From: Vulcanimicrobium winogradskyi
Lineage (GTDB): Bacteria; Vulcanimicrobiota; Vulcanimicrobiia; Vulcanimicrobiales; Vulcanimicrobiaceae
Direction: 5' to 3'
Length of the DNA: 64,000 nucleotides
NCBI GenBank assembly: GCA_003134965.1
Contig: PLDA01000003.1
Coordinates: 496,001-560,000 of the forward strand
Position numbers and translations under genes: made by a program. The notes below the pieces were generated by a model, which ran no database searches, was not told the DNA's origin, and saw only the letters and a list, made by a program, of their open reading frames with translations. Each line of letters opens with the position of its first letter. The stretch's first letter is position 1. Below are positions 17,383 through 27,201 of the stretch, piece after piece.

Positions 17383-18140
17383 GCGCCGCGCAGCGCTTTC
17401 GCGCGCACGACGACGCGGTAGCGCGCGCTCTCCCACGCGACGAAGAGCCCGCGCCACCCGTCGCGCCAGCCGCCGTACCGCAGCAACGACCACACGAAGC
17501 GCAGCGGCATCGTCGCCAGCGCGCGCAGATACGCCCGGCGCGAGGGCGACAGCGCCGCCGCTTCGACGCTGGTGTAGCGGTCGAACTTCACCCGGTACGA
17601 CGCCAGGGTCGGATACGAGTCGTGCAGGATCGCACCCGGCAAAGCGGCGATCGGGCCGTCGACGATCCAGCGCTCGTGCAGGTCGGCGCCCACCTCGTTC
17701 GCGGCGACGCGCGCGCGACCGGTGCGAAAGAGCCGCAGGAGGTGTTCGTTCGACCAGCCGCCGGTGTGCACGGGCCGCCCGCACAGCATCGTGACACGCC
17801 GCAGGTGGTAGCCCGCAACAGCTTGTCCTGAGCCTGTCGAAGGGCTCGCCGCGACGATCGCGTCGCGCAGCGCGTCGTCGAGCAGCTCGTCGGCATCGAG
17901 CATGAGCGCCCATTCGGTCGCGACACGGCCCAGCGCGTACCGGCGGGCGTTGACGAACCCGGTCCAGGGCCGCGTTTCGACCTCCGCGCCGAGTGCGCGC
18001 GCGGCCGCGGCCGTGTCGTCTTCCGATGCGGCGTCGAGCACGAACACCCGCACGCCGGGCGGGAGCCCGGCGACCAGCCGCCCAAGACGCGCCGCTTCGT
18101 CGCGTGCCAGGACGACGACGGTGATCTCGGCCGCGTTCAG
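17379..18140 (-). CDS. Glycosyltransferase family 2 (GT-A) carrying an in-frame repeat
   Basis: GT2 enzyme of about 253 residues, related to WaaE/KdtX-type core transferases. The N-terminus has ITVVVLARDEAARLG, then ATEWALMLDADELLDDALRD with the DxD motif. A dispersed repeat (17820-17847) is read through in frame as STGSGQA between the DxD region and the GYHLRRVTMLCGRP block. Start: the first conserved residues follow directly on the pyrG stop, and the only plausible initiator is CTG 18140, which overlaps that stop as CTGA; TTG 18209 would add a nonsense Arg-rich extension. The C-terminal half has aromatic/basic membrane-peripheral segments. Confidence 0.88.
   Translation of the reverse strand: MNAAEITVVVLARDEAARLGRLVAGLPPGVRVFVLDAASEDDTAAAARALGAEVETRPWTGFVNARRYALGRVATEWALMLDADELLDDALRDAIVAASPSTGSGQAVAGYHLRRVTMLCGRPVHTGGWSNEHLLRLFRTGRARVAANEVGADLHERWIVDGPIAALPGAILHDSYPTLASYRVKFDRYTSVEAAALSPSRRAYLRALATMPLRFVWSLLRYGGWRDGWRGLFVAWESARYRVVVRAKALRGA
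17820..17847. repeat. Dispersed palindromic repeat, copy 3 (inside GT2 gene)
   Basis: The copy reads GCTTGTCCTGAGCCTGTCGA then AGGG. It is inserted in frame in the GT2 coding sequence and adds the residues STGSGQA at a probable surface loop. It is the same element as at 989, in inverted orientation. Confidence 0.75.
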
Positions 18141-19792
18141 CGGTGCACGAGCGCGGCGTCGCCGGCGGCGGTCCGCGCCTGCGCGCGCTCGAGCGCGGCG
18201 CCGATCCAATCGCGATACAGCGGTGAAGGCCGGTTCGGACGGCTCTTGTACTCGGGGTGCGCCTGCGTCCCGACGAACCACGGGTGCATGCTTTGCGGCA
18301 GCTCGATCACCTCCACCAGCGAGGTCCGTCCGAGCGGGTGATGCCCGCTGAAGACCATGCGGTGCTCTTCGAAGAGCGCCTTGTACTTGTTGTTGAACTC
18401 GTAGCGATGCCGGTGCCGCTCGCTGATCTGGAGCCCACCGTACGCGCGCGCGGCGACCGTGCCTTCTTCGAGCGTGCAGTCGTAGGCGCCGAGGCGCATC
18501 GTCCCGCCCTTGAGATCGAGGTTGCGCTGCTCGGGCAGGAAGTCGATCACCGGATCCGCGCTGGTCTCGTCGACTTCGGTCGTCATCGCGTCGTGCAGGC
18601 CGCAGACGTTGCGCGCGAACTCGACGCAGGCGAGCTGCATCCCGAAGCAGATCCCCAGGAACGGGATCCGCTTCGTGCGCACGTGCTCGATCGCGAGCAG
18701 CTTGCCTTTCACGCCGCGCGCGCCGAAGCCGGGCGCGACGAGCACGCCGTCGACGTCGTCGAGCGCGCCGAGCCCTTCGACCTCGATCCGCTCGGAGTCG
18801 ACGCGCACGACGTCGACCGCGACATTGTGGTAGACCCCTGCGTGCGCTATCGCCTCGCTGATCGAGATGTACGCGTCCTTGAGCTCGACGTACTTTCCGA
18901 CCAGCGCGACGCGCAGGCGCCCGCCCGGGTTCTGGATCCGTTCGGCGATCGCGCTCCAGTCCTCGAGCTGCGGCCGCGTCGTCTCGAGCTGCAGCTTGCG
19001 GACGGCGATGTCGGCCAGGCCCTCGGCTTCGAGGTTCAGCGGCACCTGGTAGATCGACGCCGCATCGGAGTTCTGCACGACACTGGTCACGGCGACGTCG
19101 CAGAAGAGCGCGATCTTCTCCTTCAGCTCGATCGGGATCGGGCGCGCGCTGGCGGTGCGCAGCACGATCGCGTCGGGCGTGATCCCGATCGCGCGCAACT
19201 CGCGCACGCTGTGCTGCGTTGGCTTGGTTTTCAGTTCGTCGGCGGCGCCGAGGTGCGGGAGCAGCGTGAGGTGCACGAACATCACGTTCTCGTCGCCCAC
19301 CAAGTGCCGAACTTGCCGAATCGCTTCGAGGAACGGTAGCGATTCGATGTCGCCGACGGTTCCGCCGACCTCGACGATGCAGACGTCCGCACCGCTACGT
19401 TCGGCGACGCGCGTGACGTGCGCCTTGATCTCGTTGGTGATGTGCGGTATCACCTGGACGGTCGCGCCGAGGTAGTCGCCGCGGCGCTCCTTCTCGATCA
19501 CCGATTTGTAGATCTGGCCCGTCGTGACGTTGTTGTCGCGCGTCAGCGCCTCGTCGATGAAGCGCTCGTAGTGGCCGAGATCGAGGTCGGTCTCGGCACC
19601 GTCCTCGGTGACGAAGACCTCACCGTGCTGGTACGGGTTCATCGTCCCGGCGTCGACGTTGATGTACGGATCGAGCTTTTGGATCGATACCGAGACGCCC
19701 CGACTCTTCAGCAGCCGCCCCAGCGAGGCGGCCGTGATCCCCTTCCCCAGCGAACTGACGACCCCGCCGGTGAAGAAGATGAACTTGGCCAT
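18137..19792 (-). CDS. pyrG: CTP synthase
   Basis: Converts UTP to CTP using glutamine. Full length (551 residues). The N-terminal synthetase domain begins MAKFIFFTGGVVSSLGKGIT and includes LDPYINVDAGTMNPYQHGEV. The C-terminal class I glutaminase contains GICFGMQLACVEFARN (nucleophile Cys) and the His/Glu dyad in GTQAHPEYKSRP. ATG start. It stands between prmC and the glycosyltransferase genes. Confidence 0.98.
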   Translation of the reverse strand: MAKFIFFTGGVVSSLGKGITAASLGRLLKSRGVSVSIQKLDPYINVDAGTMNPYQHGEVFVTEDGAETDLDLGHYERFIDEALTRDNNVTTGQIYKSVIEKERRGDYLGATVQVIPHITNEIKAHVTRVAERSGADVCIVEVGGTVGDIESLPFLEAIRQVRHLVGDENVMFVHLTLLPHLGAADELKTKPTQHSVRELRAIGITPDAIVLRTASARPIPIELKEKIALFCDVAVTSVVQNSDAASIYQVPLNLEAEGLADIAVRKLQLETTRPQLEDWSAIAERIQNPGGRLRVALVGKYVELKDAYISISEAIAHAGVYHNVAVDVVRVDSERIEVEGLGALDDVDGVLVAPGFGARGVKGKLLAIEHVRTKRIPFLGICFGMQLACVEFARNVCGLHDAMTTEVDETSADPVIDFLPEQRNLDLKGGTMRLGAYDCTLEEGTVAARAYGGLQISERHRHRYEFNNKYKALFEEHRMVFSGHHPLGRTSLVEVIELPQSMHPWFVGTQAHPEYKSRPNRPSPLYRDWIGAALERAQARTAAGDAALVHR

Positions 19793-19886
19793 GGGGAATG
19801 CTTCGCTTCACCGAGCGGGCCGGAGGCGCCTCCGGCGGCGCCTCCGATCGCCTACTTGCTACGCGCCGCGATCGAGCCGGGAGGGA
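19793..19886 (-). promoter_or_regulatory. pyrG leader with perfect 16-bp palindrome
   Basis: This gap between prmC and pyrG holds the perfect palindrome CCGGAGGCGCCTCCGG (19820-19835) and a second partial GGCGCCTCC copy right after it. It can form alternative GC hairpins just ahead of pyrG. I see no T run, so a role as terminator or attenuator is only a suggestion. Confidence 0.35.
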
Positions 19887-20740
19887 TCAGCCCGGCGGGA
19901 TGACGGCGACGACCAAGCGTTCGAGGCCGGCATAGTCCTGGATCGTCTCGACGCCGGCCTCCGGCAGCGCGCCTCGGACCAGTGCCTCGAGCGCGCGCAC
20001 GTTCGCCGGCGCCGCTTCGAGGACCGCGATCCCGCGCGGCCCCACCAGCGCCGGAAGGTCAGGGACGAAACGGCGGTAGACCGCGAGCCCGTCGCTGCCG
20101 CCGTCACGCGCTAGGAGCGGCTCGAACGAGACGGGATCGGGCGCGGCCACACACTCCGCGCCCGGCACATACGGCAGGTTCGCGACGACACCGTCGAAGG
20201 GGGCGTATGGCAGCAGCGGAGCGGCAAGGTCTCCGTGCAGGAACGTGACGCGCTGAAACACCTCGTTGCGGGCGGCGTTCCGGCGCGCGACGACAAGCGC
20301 GTCCTGCGACACGTCGCTCGCGTATACGCCGAGTCCGGGGAGCTCGGCGGCGAGCGTCACGGCGAGCGCGCCGCTGCCGGTTCCCACGTCGGCCGCGCTG
20401 CCGTTCTCACGACCGATCGCGCGCAGATGGCGGACCACCCATTCGACGGCGAGTTCGGTCTCCGGTCGCGGAACCAGCACGCGCGCATCGACACCGAACA
20501 TCCGCCCGTAGAAACCGGCCTCGCCGGTGACGTATGCGAGCGGTGCGCCGCGCTCGCGCAGTTCCACGAGCTCTTCGAACCGCTGCACGATCTCGGGCCC
20601 GAGCTGGCGTTCCCGGTGCGCGATCATCTCGGCGCGCGAAACACCGCCGGCATGCGCGAGGAGAAACACCGCGTCGAGCCGCCCGGTCCCCCCGACCGGC
20701 TCCAGCCGCACCGCCGCGTCACGCAGCGCCTCGCCGATCG

Positions 20741-20744
<4 letters not shown>
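19887..20744 (-). CDS. prmC: Release factor glutamine methyltransferase PrmC
   Basis: Methylates the GGQ glutamine of release factors (285 residues). An N-terminal helical domain precedes the Rossmann methyltransferase with DVGTGSGALAVTLAAELPG as SAM motif I. The substrate motif reads VVANLPYVPG, that is NLPY instead of the usual NPPY. PLAYVTGEAGFYGRMFGVD and VLVPRPETELAVEWV are typical of HemK/PrmC. The start TTG 20744 overlaps the prfA stop as TTGA, and prfA-prmC is the classical pair. Confidence 0.95.
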
Positions 20745-21826
<1,082 letters not shown>

Positions 21827-21838
21827 CGGGCATGAAAG

Positions 21839-21863
21839 AAGCGAGCCGAAGGACGGCTCGCTT
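21839..21863 (-). terminator. Stem-loop between rpmE and prfA (terminator or attenuator)
   Basis: A perfect 10-bp stem AAGCGAGCCG / CGGCTCGCTT with a five-base loop is followed on the minus strand by CTTTC. It lies in the gap after the rpmE stop and ends only 13 bases before the prfA start codon. As a terminator it would end the rpmE transcript and limit prfA transcription; it also partly occupies the prfA ribosome-binding region. Confidence 0.6.
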
Positions 21864-21884
21864 CCGGGGATCGTTCGGGCGGGG

Positions 21885-22166
21885 CTAAACCGAAGCCGGG
21901 CTGTTCTCCTGCGCGTCGGCCTGCTTGCGCGTCTTGCGCTCGGCGGCCTCGGCCTTCTTCTTGTCGGCCATCGCGGCACGCTGGTTGAACTTCTCGACGC
22001 GTCCGGCCGTGTCGAGGAACTTCTGCTGCCCGGTCCACAGAGGATGGCAGTTGGAGCACACCTCGACCTGAATGGTCGGCGACGTCGATCCGGTGGTAAA
22101 TTCGGCTCCGCAAGCGCACTTCACGTGGGCTTCCGGATACCATTTGGGGTGGCCCTTGGTCTTCAC
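21885..22166 (-). CDS. rpmE: 50S ribosomal protein bL31 (zinc type, with C-terminal extension)
   Basis: bL31 of 93 residues, longer than the usual 66-75. The zinc ligands are present as KCACGAEF and VCSNCHPLWTGQQKF, and the core continues DTAGRVEKFNQR. The last 25 residues are a Lys/Ala/Glu-rich tail (KKKAEAAERKTRKQ) that I infer to be an extension of this lineage. The start is GTG 22166 (MKTKGHPKWYPEAH). rpmE-prfA-prmC is a widely conserved order. Confidence 0.95.
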   Translation of the reverse strand: MKTKGHPKWYPEAHVKCACGAEFTTGSTSPTIQVEVCSNCHPLWTGQQKFLDTAGRVEKFNQRAAMADKKKAEAAERKTRKQADAQENSPASV

Positions 22167-22190
22167 AGCCCCAATATTCTACCACCGGGT

Positions 22191-22230
22191 GCAAGAGGCG
22201 CCGGATACCGAAGTTTCCGGCGCCTCTTGC
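22191..22230. terminator. Large inverted repeat between sedolisin gene and rpmE
   Basis: A perfect 14-bp inverted repeat (GCAAGAGGCGCCGG / CCGGCGCCTCTTGC) with a 12-base loop lies between the sedolisin stop (22258) and the rpmE start. It is placed where the sedolisin transcript should end, but no T run follows, so it may act as a factor-dependent terminator or mRNA 3' barrier. Confidence 0.55.
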
Positions 22231-22257
22231 GCTTGCTTCCGGTCGCTTACTCGCCGG

Positions 22258-24273
22258 CTAGACGCCGACCACCGACTTGATCAGGTGCCGTCCGAACGGC
22301 ACGCCGATCCCGGTCGTGAGGTCGTATCCGGACGTGGCGTTGAAGCCCGGCTGGATCGTGGGCGAGGGGTTCGGACAGGGTCCGACCTGGCCTGGGTTCA
22401 CGCTGCACGGGCGCACGCCGTTGTTGCCGTCGACGATATCGAGGAACGTCGCCGGGTAGAGCGTCGCGCTGTTGTAGATCGCGTACATCGCGGGTGCGGC
22501 GTTGCCCATGCGGTACGGCTTCGCGCCGGACCCCTTGGCGGTGCAGGCAGCGGTCTGCCGGCACGCGTCGAGTACGAGCGCCCACATCGCAGCCATCTCC
22601 GGTGCGGCAACGCTGGTGCCCCCGAAACCGCCGAAACCGCCGCCGGAGAACCCGATGTTGAACGCAACCGCGACGCCGGTAAAGGGATCGGCGTCGAGCG
22701 AAGCGTCGGGCTGGTTGCGCTTGGTCCCGGTGATCCCCGGTCCCGTCTGGTAGGCCGGCTTGGGGACGGCGACAGAGAGCCCGCCGCCTGTCGCACCGAA
22801 GCCGTGCTCGGTCTGGACGCCCCACGTCGTGTAGGGACCGATCTTCTTCCCGGCCTCGTCGATCGGCGCCGTGATCCCGCCGACGCTGGTGACGTTGGCG
22901 TCGACCGCGGGGGCGCTCACACAGGGCTGGTTCGGTCCCGCCACACCCGGCGCGACCCCGTCGAACGGTCGCGAGCAGCCTTGCGCGCCCGCATCGCCGG
23001 ACGAGACGAAGACCGCGATCCCTTCGGCCTGGAGCATCGCGAACTGTACCGGCTCCGTTCCGTTGGGATCGAAGGTCGTACCGTCGGCGAGCGTGTAGTC
23101 GCTGTACTGCTCGGCGATCCCGTAGCTCAGCGACAGGATGTCGGCCATGTTGTCGTTGATCGCCTGCTGGACCTCATCGTTGACCTCGCTGATCCCCTCT
23201 TCGGGGCCGAAGTCGTGCGACGTGCCGAACGTCTCGTGCGGGACGTACGCGAGGTAGAACAGCACGTTCGCGGTCGGTGCGAGCGCGGCGGTCTGCTGGG
23301 TATCGATCTGCGCTTCGCCGTCTTCCGGATTGCAAGCCGGCAGCGCGGTGTTGCACGGCCCGGTCACCGGCGGCGGCGTGGCGGGGGTGCCCCCGTTGAT
23401 GCCGGCGGCCGGCTGGACGTTCACTTGCGTGATCGTGTTGGCGGTGTTGTGCGAGGCGCCCAAACCGTCGATCCAGCTCAGCCCGAACTGGGTCTTCATC
23501 GCCGCGTAGTCGGCGCTGCTGATCGGACCCGTCCCGATGATCCCGATGTTGATCCCCGTCCCGGTGAACCCGGCTTGGTACGCGCCGGTGTAGTCGAACG
23601 CGGCGGCGATCTGCTGCGGCGGGAGGCCGAAGTTGAACGCCGGCGTCGTGCCGTGCGGGGGGATCGCGATCGAGTTGCGCTTCGTCCACTTCGGACTGTA
23701 CACGAGGTGCGTGACCGAGTGCACGGCGAGCGGCTTGGAGAAGTGCGGCGTCGTCGCCGGCCCGTACGCATCGCCGGTCGGCAGATGGTAGAGGGCAAAC
23801 GTCGTTCCGAACGCGCTCTCGATGTTGGCCTGCGGTCCGACGACGCGCAGCATCGACTTCTGCTTCCAGCCGGTGACCTGCAGGCCGGCGGCGGTGAAGT
23901 ACGCGATCGCCGCGTTGTAGTCCGCGTCTGATGCCCCGAACCGCGAGCCGATCTCTTCGGGGGTCAGGAAGTGTCGGTACAACCCGCTGGTCGGATCGCC
24001 GACCGATACCGCGTACTGGTGGAGCGCGGCGACGTTCGGCAGGTTCATCTGCACGTCGACCTTCATCGTGCCGATCTGCACCGCGCCGGAGGATGGTGTC
24101 CCCGTGAGCGCGTTGCTCGTGTACTTGAACGAGGTCGACGAGGGCGTTGCCGCGCCCTGATTCGTCGGCTGCCCGGGAACGACGTTGGCAGGTTTGCTAC
24201 TGCCGCCGCCGCCGCCGCACGCTGCGAGGAGTGCCGCGGCTGCTACCGCGGCGAGGATTCGTGCCGTTCTCAC
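22258..24273 (-). CDS. S53 family peptidase (sedolisin/kumamolisin-like lipoprotein)
   Basis: Secreted acid serine-carboxyl peptidase of 671 residues. The lipobox is LLAACGGG near residue 19. The pro-kumamolisin activation domain spans about residues 60-190. In the catalytic domain the Glu/Asp pair is E320 and D324 (DGEAQIDTQQT), the oxyanion Asp is D427 (VSSGDAGAQ) and the Ser is S554 (GGTSVAAPEMAA), all intact. GTG 24273 overlaps the previous gene as GTGA and begins the signal peptide; the frame continues upstream without meaning. It fits an organism digesting protein at low pH. Several Gly-rich loops are lineage-specific. Confidence 0.93.
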   Translation of the reverse strand: MRTARILAAVAAAALLAACGGGGGSSKPANVVPGQPTNQGAATPSSTSFKYTSNALTGTPSSGAVQIGTMKVDVQMNLPNVAALHQYAVSVGDPTSGLYRHFLTPEEIGSRFGASDADYNAAIAYFTAAGLQVTGWKQKSMLRVVGPQANIESAFGTTFALYHLPTGDAYGPATTPHFSKPLAVHSVTHLVYSPKWTKRNSIAIPPHGTTPAFNFGLPPQQIAAAFDYTGAYQAGFTGTGINIGIIGTGPISSADYAAMKTQFGLSWIDGLGASHNTANTITQVNVQPAAGINGGTPATPPPVTGPCNTALPACNPEDGEAQIDTQQTAALAPTANVLFYLAYVPHETFGTSHDFGPEEGISEVNDEVQQAINDNMADILSLSYGIAEQYSDYTLADGTTFDPNGTEPVQFAMLQAEGIAVFVSSGDAGAQGCSRPFDGVAPGVAGPNQPCVSAPAVDANVTSVGGITAPIDEAGKKIGPYTTWGVQTEHGFGATGGGLSVAVPKPAYQTGPGITGTKRNQPDASLDADPFTGVAVAFNIGFSGGGFGGFGGTSVAAPEMAAMWALVLDACRQTAACTAKGSGAKPYRMGNAAPAMYAIYNSATLYPATFLDIVDGNNGVRPCSVNPGQVGPCPNPSPTIQPGFNATSGYDLTTGIGVPFGRHLIKSVVGV

Positions 24274-26348
24274 AGCGTCTTCACCCCCTGGCTGAGGAAG
24301 TTGTGGTTGAAGGTCTGTCTGCGCATGAAGTTCGTCTTCTCGCGGACCGCGTGCTCGAAGCGAGCGCGCGCGAACGCGACGGGGGCGAAGTTCATCGCCG
24401 AAGCCGACGAGACCGTGCGGGCTCCCGAGGTCGACCGGCCCGACGACAAAGTCGTCGTCCCGCCTTCGACGCTCGCCGACTGCAGGGTCAGCGTTTCGTT
24501 CAGCGTCGTCGTCTGGATGTTGGTCGTGCCGCTGCCGACGAGGACGATGAATCCGTTCTGCAAGGTGTAGTCGTAGAACGTCTTCACCGTGTCGGCGAGC
24601 TGGATGCAGACCGGGCCGACGCGCGGCGCGACGTAGGTCGTCGTCGTCATCAGCTCGGAGTTTCCGAGCGCGGGATCGACGCGGGTGATCGTCTGCACGA
24701 TCTGGTTGCCGCTCGTCCCGTACTTCGCGGGGACGCTGCACGAAGCCGGATAGGTGGTCGGACCGTTGTCGACGTCCGTCTCGGTCGACGGCTGCGTCAC
24801 CCCGGCCGGGAACCACGGCGTCAGGCTGAACGACTGGATGTTCGTCCCCGCGCTATTGAACACGCGGAACGTGATCTTTGCCGGGCTTCCCGTCGGTGCC
24901 GTCATCGTGAAGCGGAACCCGCTGTACTGCCGCGCGTCGTAGGACGCGCTCAGGTCGGAGTTCACGGTGATCGTCTGGACGTCGTGGAAGGCGTCGGTGC
25001 CGGTCTCGACGTACGAGCCGGTCGCGCCGACCACGCGATGCCGCGCGAAGTTGGCTTGATCGGTCTCATCGTACTGGAGGACCGCGTTGTTCGGTCCGAA
25101 CGCGCCGGTCTTCTCCGGCAGCACGTCGAGGATGCCGTTTCCGCTCACACCCGACGGATCGTACTGCGTCGCGTACTGGACGCCGTTCGAATCGGTCGCC
25201 AGGTTCGAGATGACGAGGAACGAGCCGGGGACGACGTTCGCCGGCAAACTCGCCGAGGGACCGGTGGAGTATCCGTACAGCGTGGCGGTGTTGGTGCTCA
25301 CCGTCTCCAACGGATAGGTATCCGTCTCGAGGGTCTGCACGTTCGTTCCGACGACGGGCGCCGGCGTGGTTATGACGATCGGCGGCGCCGAGGGCGACGT
25401 GGTCGTCGTGAGCGCGACGTTCGCGCTGTCGGTCTGCACCAGGGTGGGGTTGCTGTTGACGAGCTGCGTCGTCGTCGTGAGCTTCCCGGTGAAGCTGAAG
25501 CTGTCGCCGACGTTCGACGGCCGCTGCGAGCTCACGGTGACTTGACTCTTCCCGTTGGGGTTGCCGCGGCCCGCGGTCGTGTCGGTCGCGGTGACGTTGC
25601 CGGCACCGTCGACGGGACCCGCCGTAAACGCGCCTGCCGACGTGATCGAGCCGAGCGACGGGTTGTCGAGCGTGAAGGTGAAGTTCGTATCGAGGTACGG
25701 GAACCCGTTCGGCTCCGTCTCGGTCGCCGCGAACTGCGACGTGCTCAACATGCCGACCGGAAGGGTCGGCGTTTGGACCGTGACGACCGGCGTCGGGGCC
25801 GCACTGGCGTCCACCGACGCTTCGACGTAGAATGCGTAGTAGGTGCCGCTCGCGAGCGACATCCGTGAGTACAGAACGTTCCCGTCGGTCGAGGCTTTGC
25901 CGGCGGCGAACGTCACCGTGTCGACGTCGTCGAACGCGGTTCCGAGTCCGGCGAGCCGGAAGATCGAACCGCTCCCTGCGGGCCCCGTCGTCAGCGAAGC
26001 TTGCAGCGGCTTGAGCAGCGTCGCGCCGGTGAGCGTGACGGTGAACTCGACGACCAGGACGGCGCTCGCGCCGATCTTCTGCACCTTGCGGCCGGCGGAC
26101 TGTAACGTCTTGGGTGCCGCGTTGTTCCCGAACACCGTGACGGAGAGCGTGCCCGGGCCGCTCAGCGCTCCTGCGGGCGCAGTGATGACGACCGTTTGCG
26201 TTCCGAGGGTCGTGGTGACCGATCCGCCGGCCGGGGTAACGGCACCGCTTTGCGTCACTGACGGAGGGGGCGCCACGCCCGTGTTGAGTGACGGTAGGTT
26301 CGCCCCACCGCCTTGGCATCCGGCCAGGCCCAGGGCGAGACAGGACAT
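24270..26348 (-). CDS. Large beta-rich secreted lipoprotein (unknown function)
   Basis: A lipoprotein of about 692 residues with lipobox LALGLAGCQGGG. It is Thr/Ser/Val-rich and beta-sheet-like throughout. An N-terminal segment resembles adhesin/ZU5-like surface domains (GGSVTTTLGTQTVVITAPAG), and later repeats look Ig-like. No catalytic motif is recognised. ATG 26348 is chosen for its compact signal peptide; the frame opens at TTG 26372. It overlaps the sedolisin gene by four bases (GTGA), so the two are made together; it may be a surface partner, substrate or anchor of that protease. Confidence 0.75.
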   Translation of the reverse strand: MSCLALGLAGCQGGGANLPSLNTGVAPPPSVTQSGAVTPAGGSVTTTLGTQTVVITAPAGALSGPGTLSVTVFGNNAAPKTLQSAGRKVQKIGASAVLVVEFTVTLTGATLLKPLQASLTTGPAGSGSIFRLAGLGTAFDDVDTVTFAAGKASTDGNVLYSRMSLASGTYYAFYVEASVDASAAPTPVVTVQTPTLPVGMLSTSQFAATETEPNGFPYLDTNFTFTLDNPSLGSITSAGAFTAGPVDGAGNVTATDTTAGRGNPNGKSQVTVSSQRPSNVGDSFSFTGKLTTTTQLVNSNPTLVQTDSANVALTTTTSPSAPPIVITTPAPVVGTNVQTLETDTYPLETVSTNTATLYGYSTGPSASLPANVVPGSFLVISNLATDSNGVQYATQYDPSGVSGNGILDVLPEKTGAFGPNNAVLQYDETDQANFARHRVVGATGSYVETGTDAFHDVQTITVNSDLSASYDARQYSGFRFTMTAPTGSPAKITFRVFNSAGTNIQSFSLTPWFPAGVTQPSTETDVDNGPTTYPASCSVPAKYGTSGNQIVQTITRVDPALGNSELMTTTTYVAPRVGPVCIQLADTVKTFYDYTLQNGFIVLVGSGTTNIQTTTLNETLTLQSASVEGGTTTLSSGRSTSGARTVSSASAMNFAPVAFARARFEHAVREKTNFMRRQTFNHNFLSQGVKTL

Positions 26349-26372
26349 GATTGCGGCGCGTCGATAAGCCAA

Positions 26373-26615
26373 AACGCCGGTACCTCACGAAGAAAGAGCA
26401 AAGCCCAAAACGGCTCCGGCAGAGACCGGCACCAGGGCGGTGAGCGTTACATCGTGATCCAACTCACCCTGGCCTGCCGACCGTGCGTCGCTTCCGTACA
26501 ATCTGCCGAGCAGAGCGTCAGCTTTCGGTAAAGCCCGCGGCGGCGGCACGGGGATGAAGGTCCGCAGCGTTTACCAAAAGACACCCGTGTCCCACTCATC
26601 GCAGAAGAGGTCCCG
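26373..26615. promoter_or_regulatory. Divergent intergenic region
   Basis: This 243-base gap between the lipoprotein (minus) and the LuxE-operon leader gene (plus) has no convincing ORF. The best -10-like site for the plus strand is TACAAT at 26497-26502, without a clear -35. AGAGG precedes the TTG start at 26616. Base composition is less G+C-rich than the flanks, as expected for a divergent promoter region. Confidence 0.35.
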
Positions 26616-27185
26616 TTGAACCTTCGTCAGATCGCGCTTGCCGGGCTCGCCGCCCTTGCCCTCGGCGGTACAGCCGTCGCGCAGGTCGCTCCGATCGGCC
26701 AGTCCGCCCCGGGGACGCCTGCCCCCGCCGCGACGCCGTCCGCCGCACCGGGCGCCGGCGCGAGCCCGGCCCCGTCGGGCCGCCGCGGTCGCCGCGCGTC
26801 GAGCCCCAACCCGGAGCCAAGCGCCTCCGACACCCCCGAGCCACCGCAGTTCTCGACGATGGACGGCGTGTGGGAGGTGCAGGTCCAGCCCCTCAGCGGG
26901 AACGGGAAGACCCTGTACTCGCACTTCTACGTCACCCAGAAAGCGGACGCGCTGACGGGGACGTGGGTGCGCAACAACAACGAGAAGGTGCCGTTCACCG
27001 GGACGTTCGACGGACGGCTGTTCAAGCTGACCGCGACCGACGCGAAGAAGACCGTCGTCACGCTGAGCGGCTACGCGGAGAACTTCTCCGACATGGTCGG
27101 CCTGCTGACGACGGCCGACCCGAAGGACAAGGGCACGCCGTTCACCGCCGCCCATCGCAAGAAAGAGCGCGTCGGCGGCTACTGA
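26616..27185 (+). CDS. Secreted protein of unknown function
   Basis: A 189-residue exported protein. The signal peptide (MNLRQIALAGLAALALGG, TTG start) is followed by a Pro/Ala/Ser-rich linker (residues about 24-75) and a compact beta-rich domain (FSTMDGVWEVQVQPLSGNGK; TGTFDGRLFKLTATDAKKTV) that looks like a lipocalin-like or small beta-barrel fold. I do not recognise the family. It is 16 bases upstream of the LuxE-type gene in the same orientation, so it may be the first gene of that operon. Confidence 0.75.
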   Translation: MNLRQIALAGLAALALGGTAVAQVAPIGQSAPGTPAPAATPSAAPGAGASPAPSGRRGRRASSPNPEPSASDTPEPPQFSTMDGVWEVQVQPLSGNGKTLYSHFYVTQKADALTGTWVRNNNEKVPFTGTFDGRLFKLTATDAKKTVVTLSGYAENFSDMVGLLTTADPKDKGTPFTAAHRKKERVGGY

Positions 27186-27201
27186 CCGTGATCCTCGCGG
27201 C

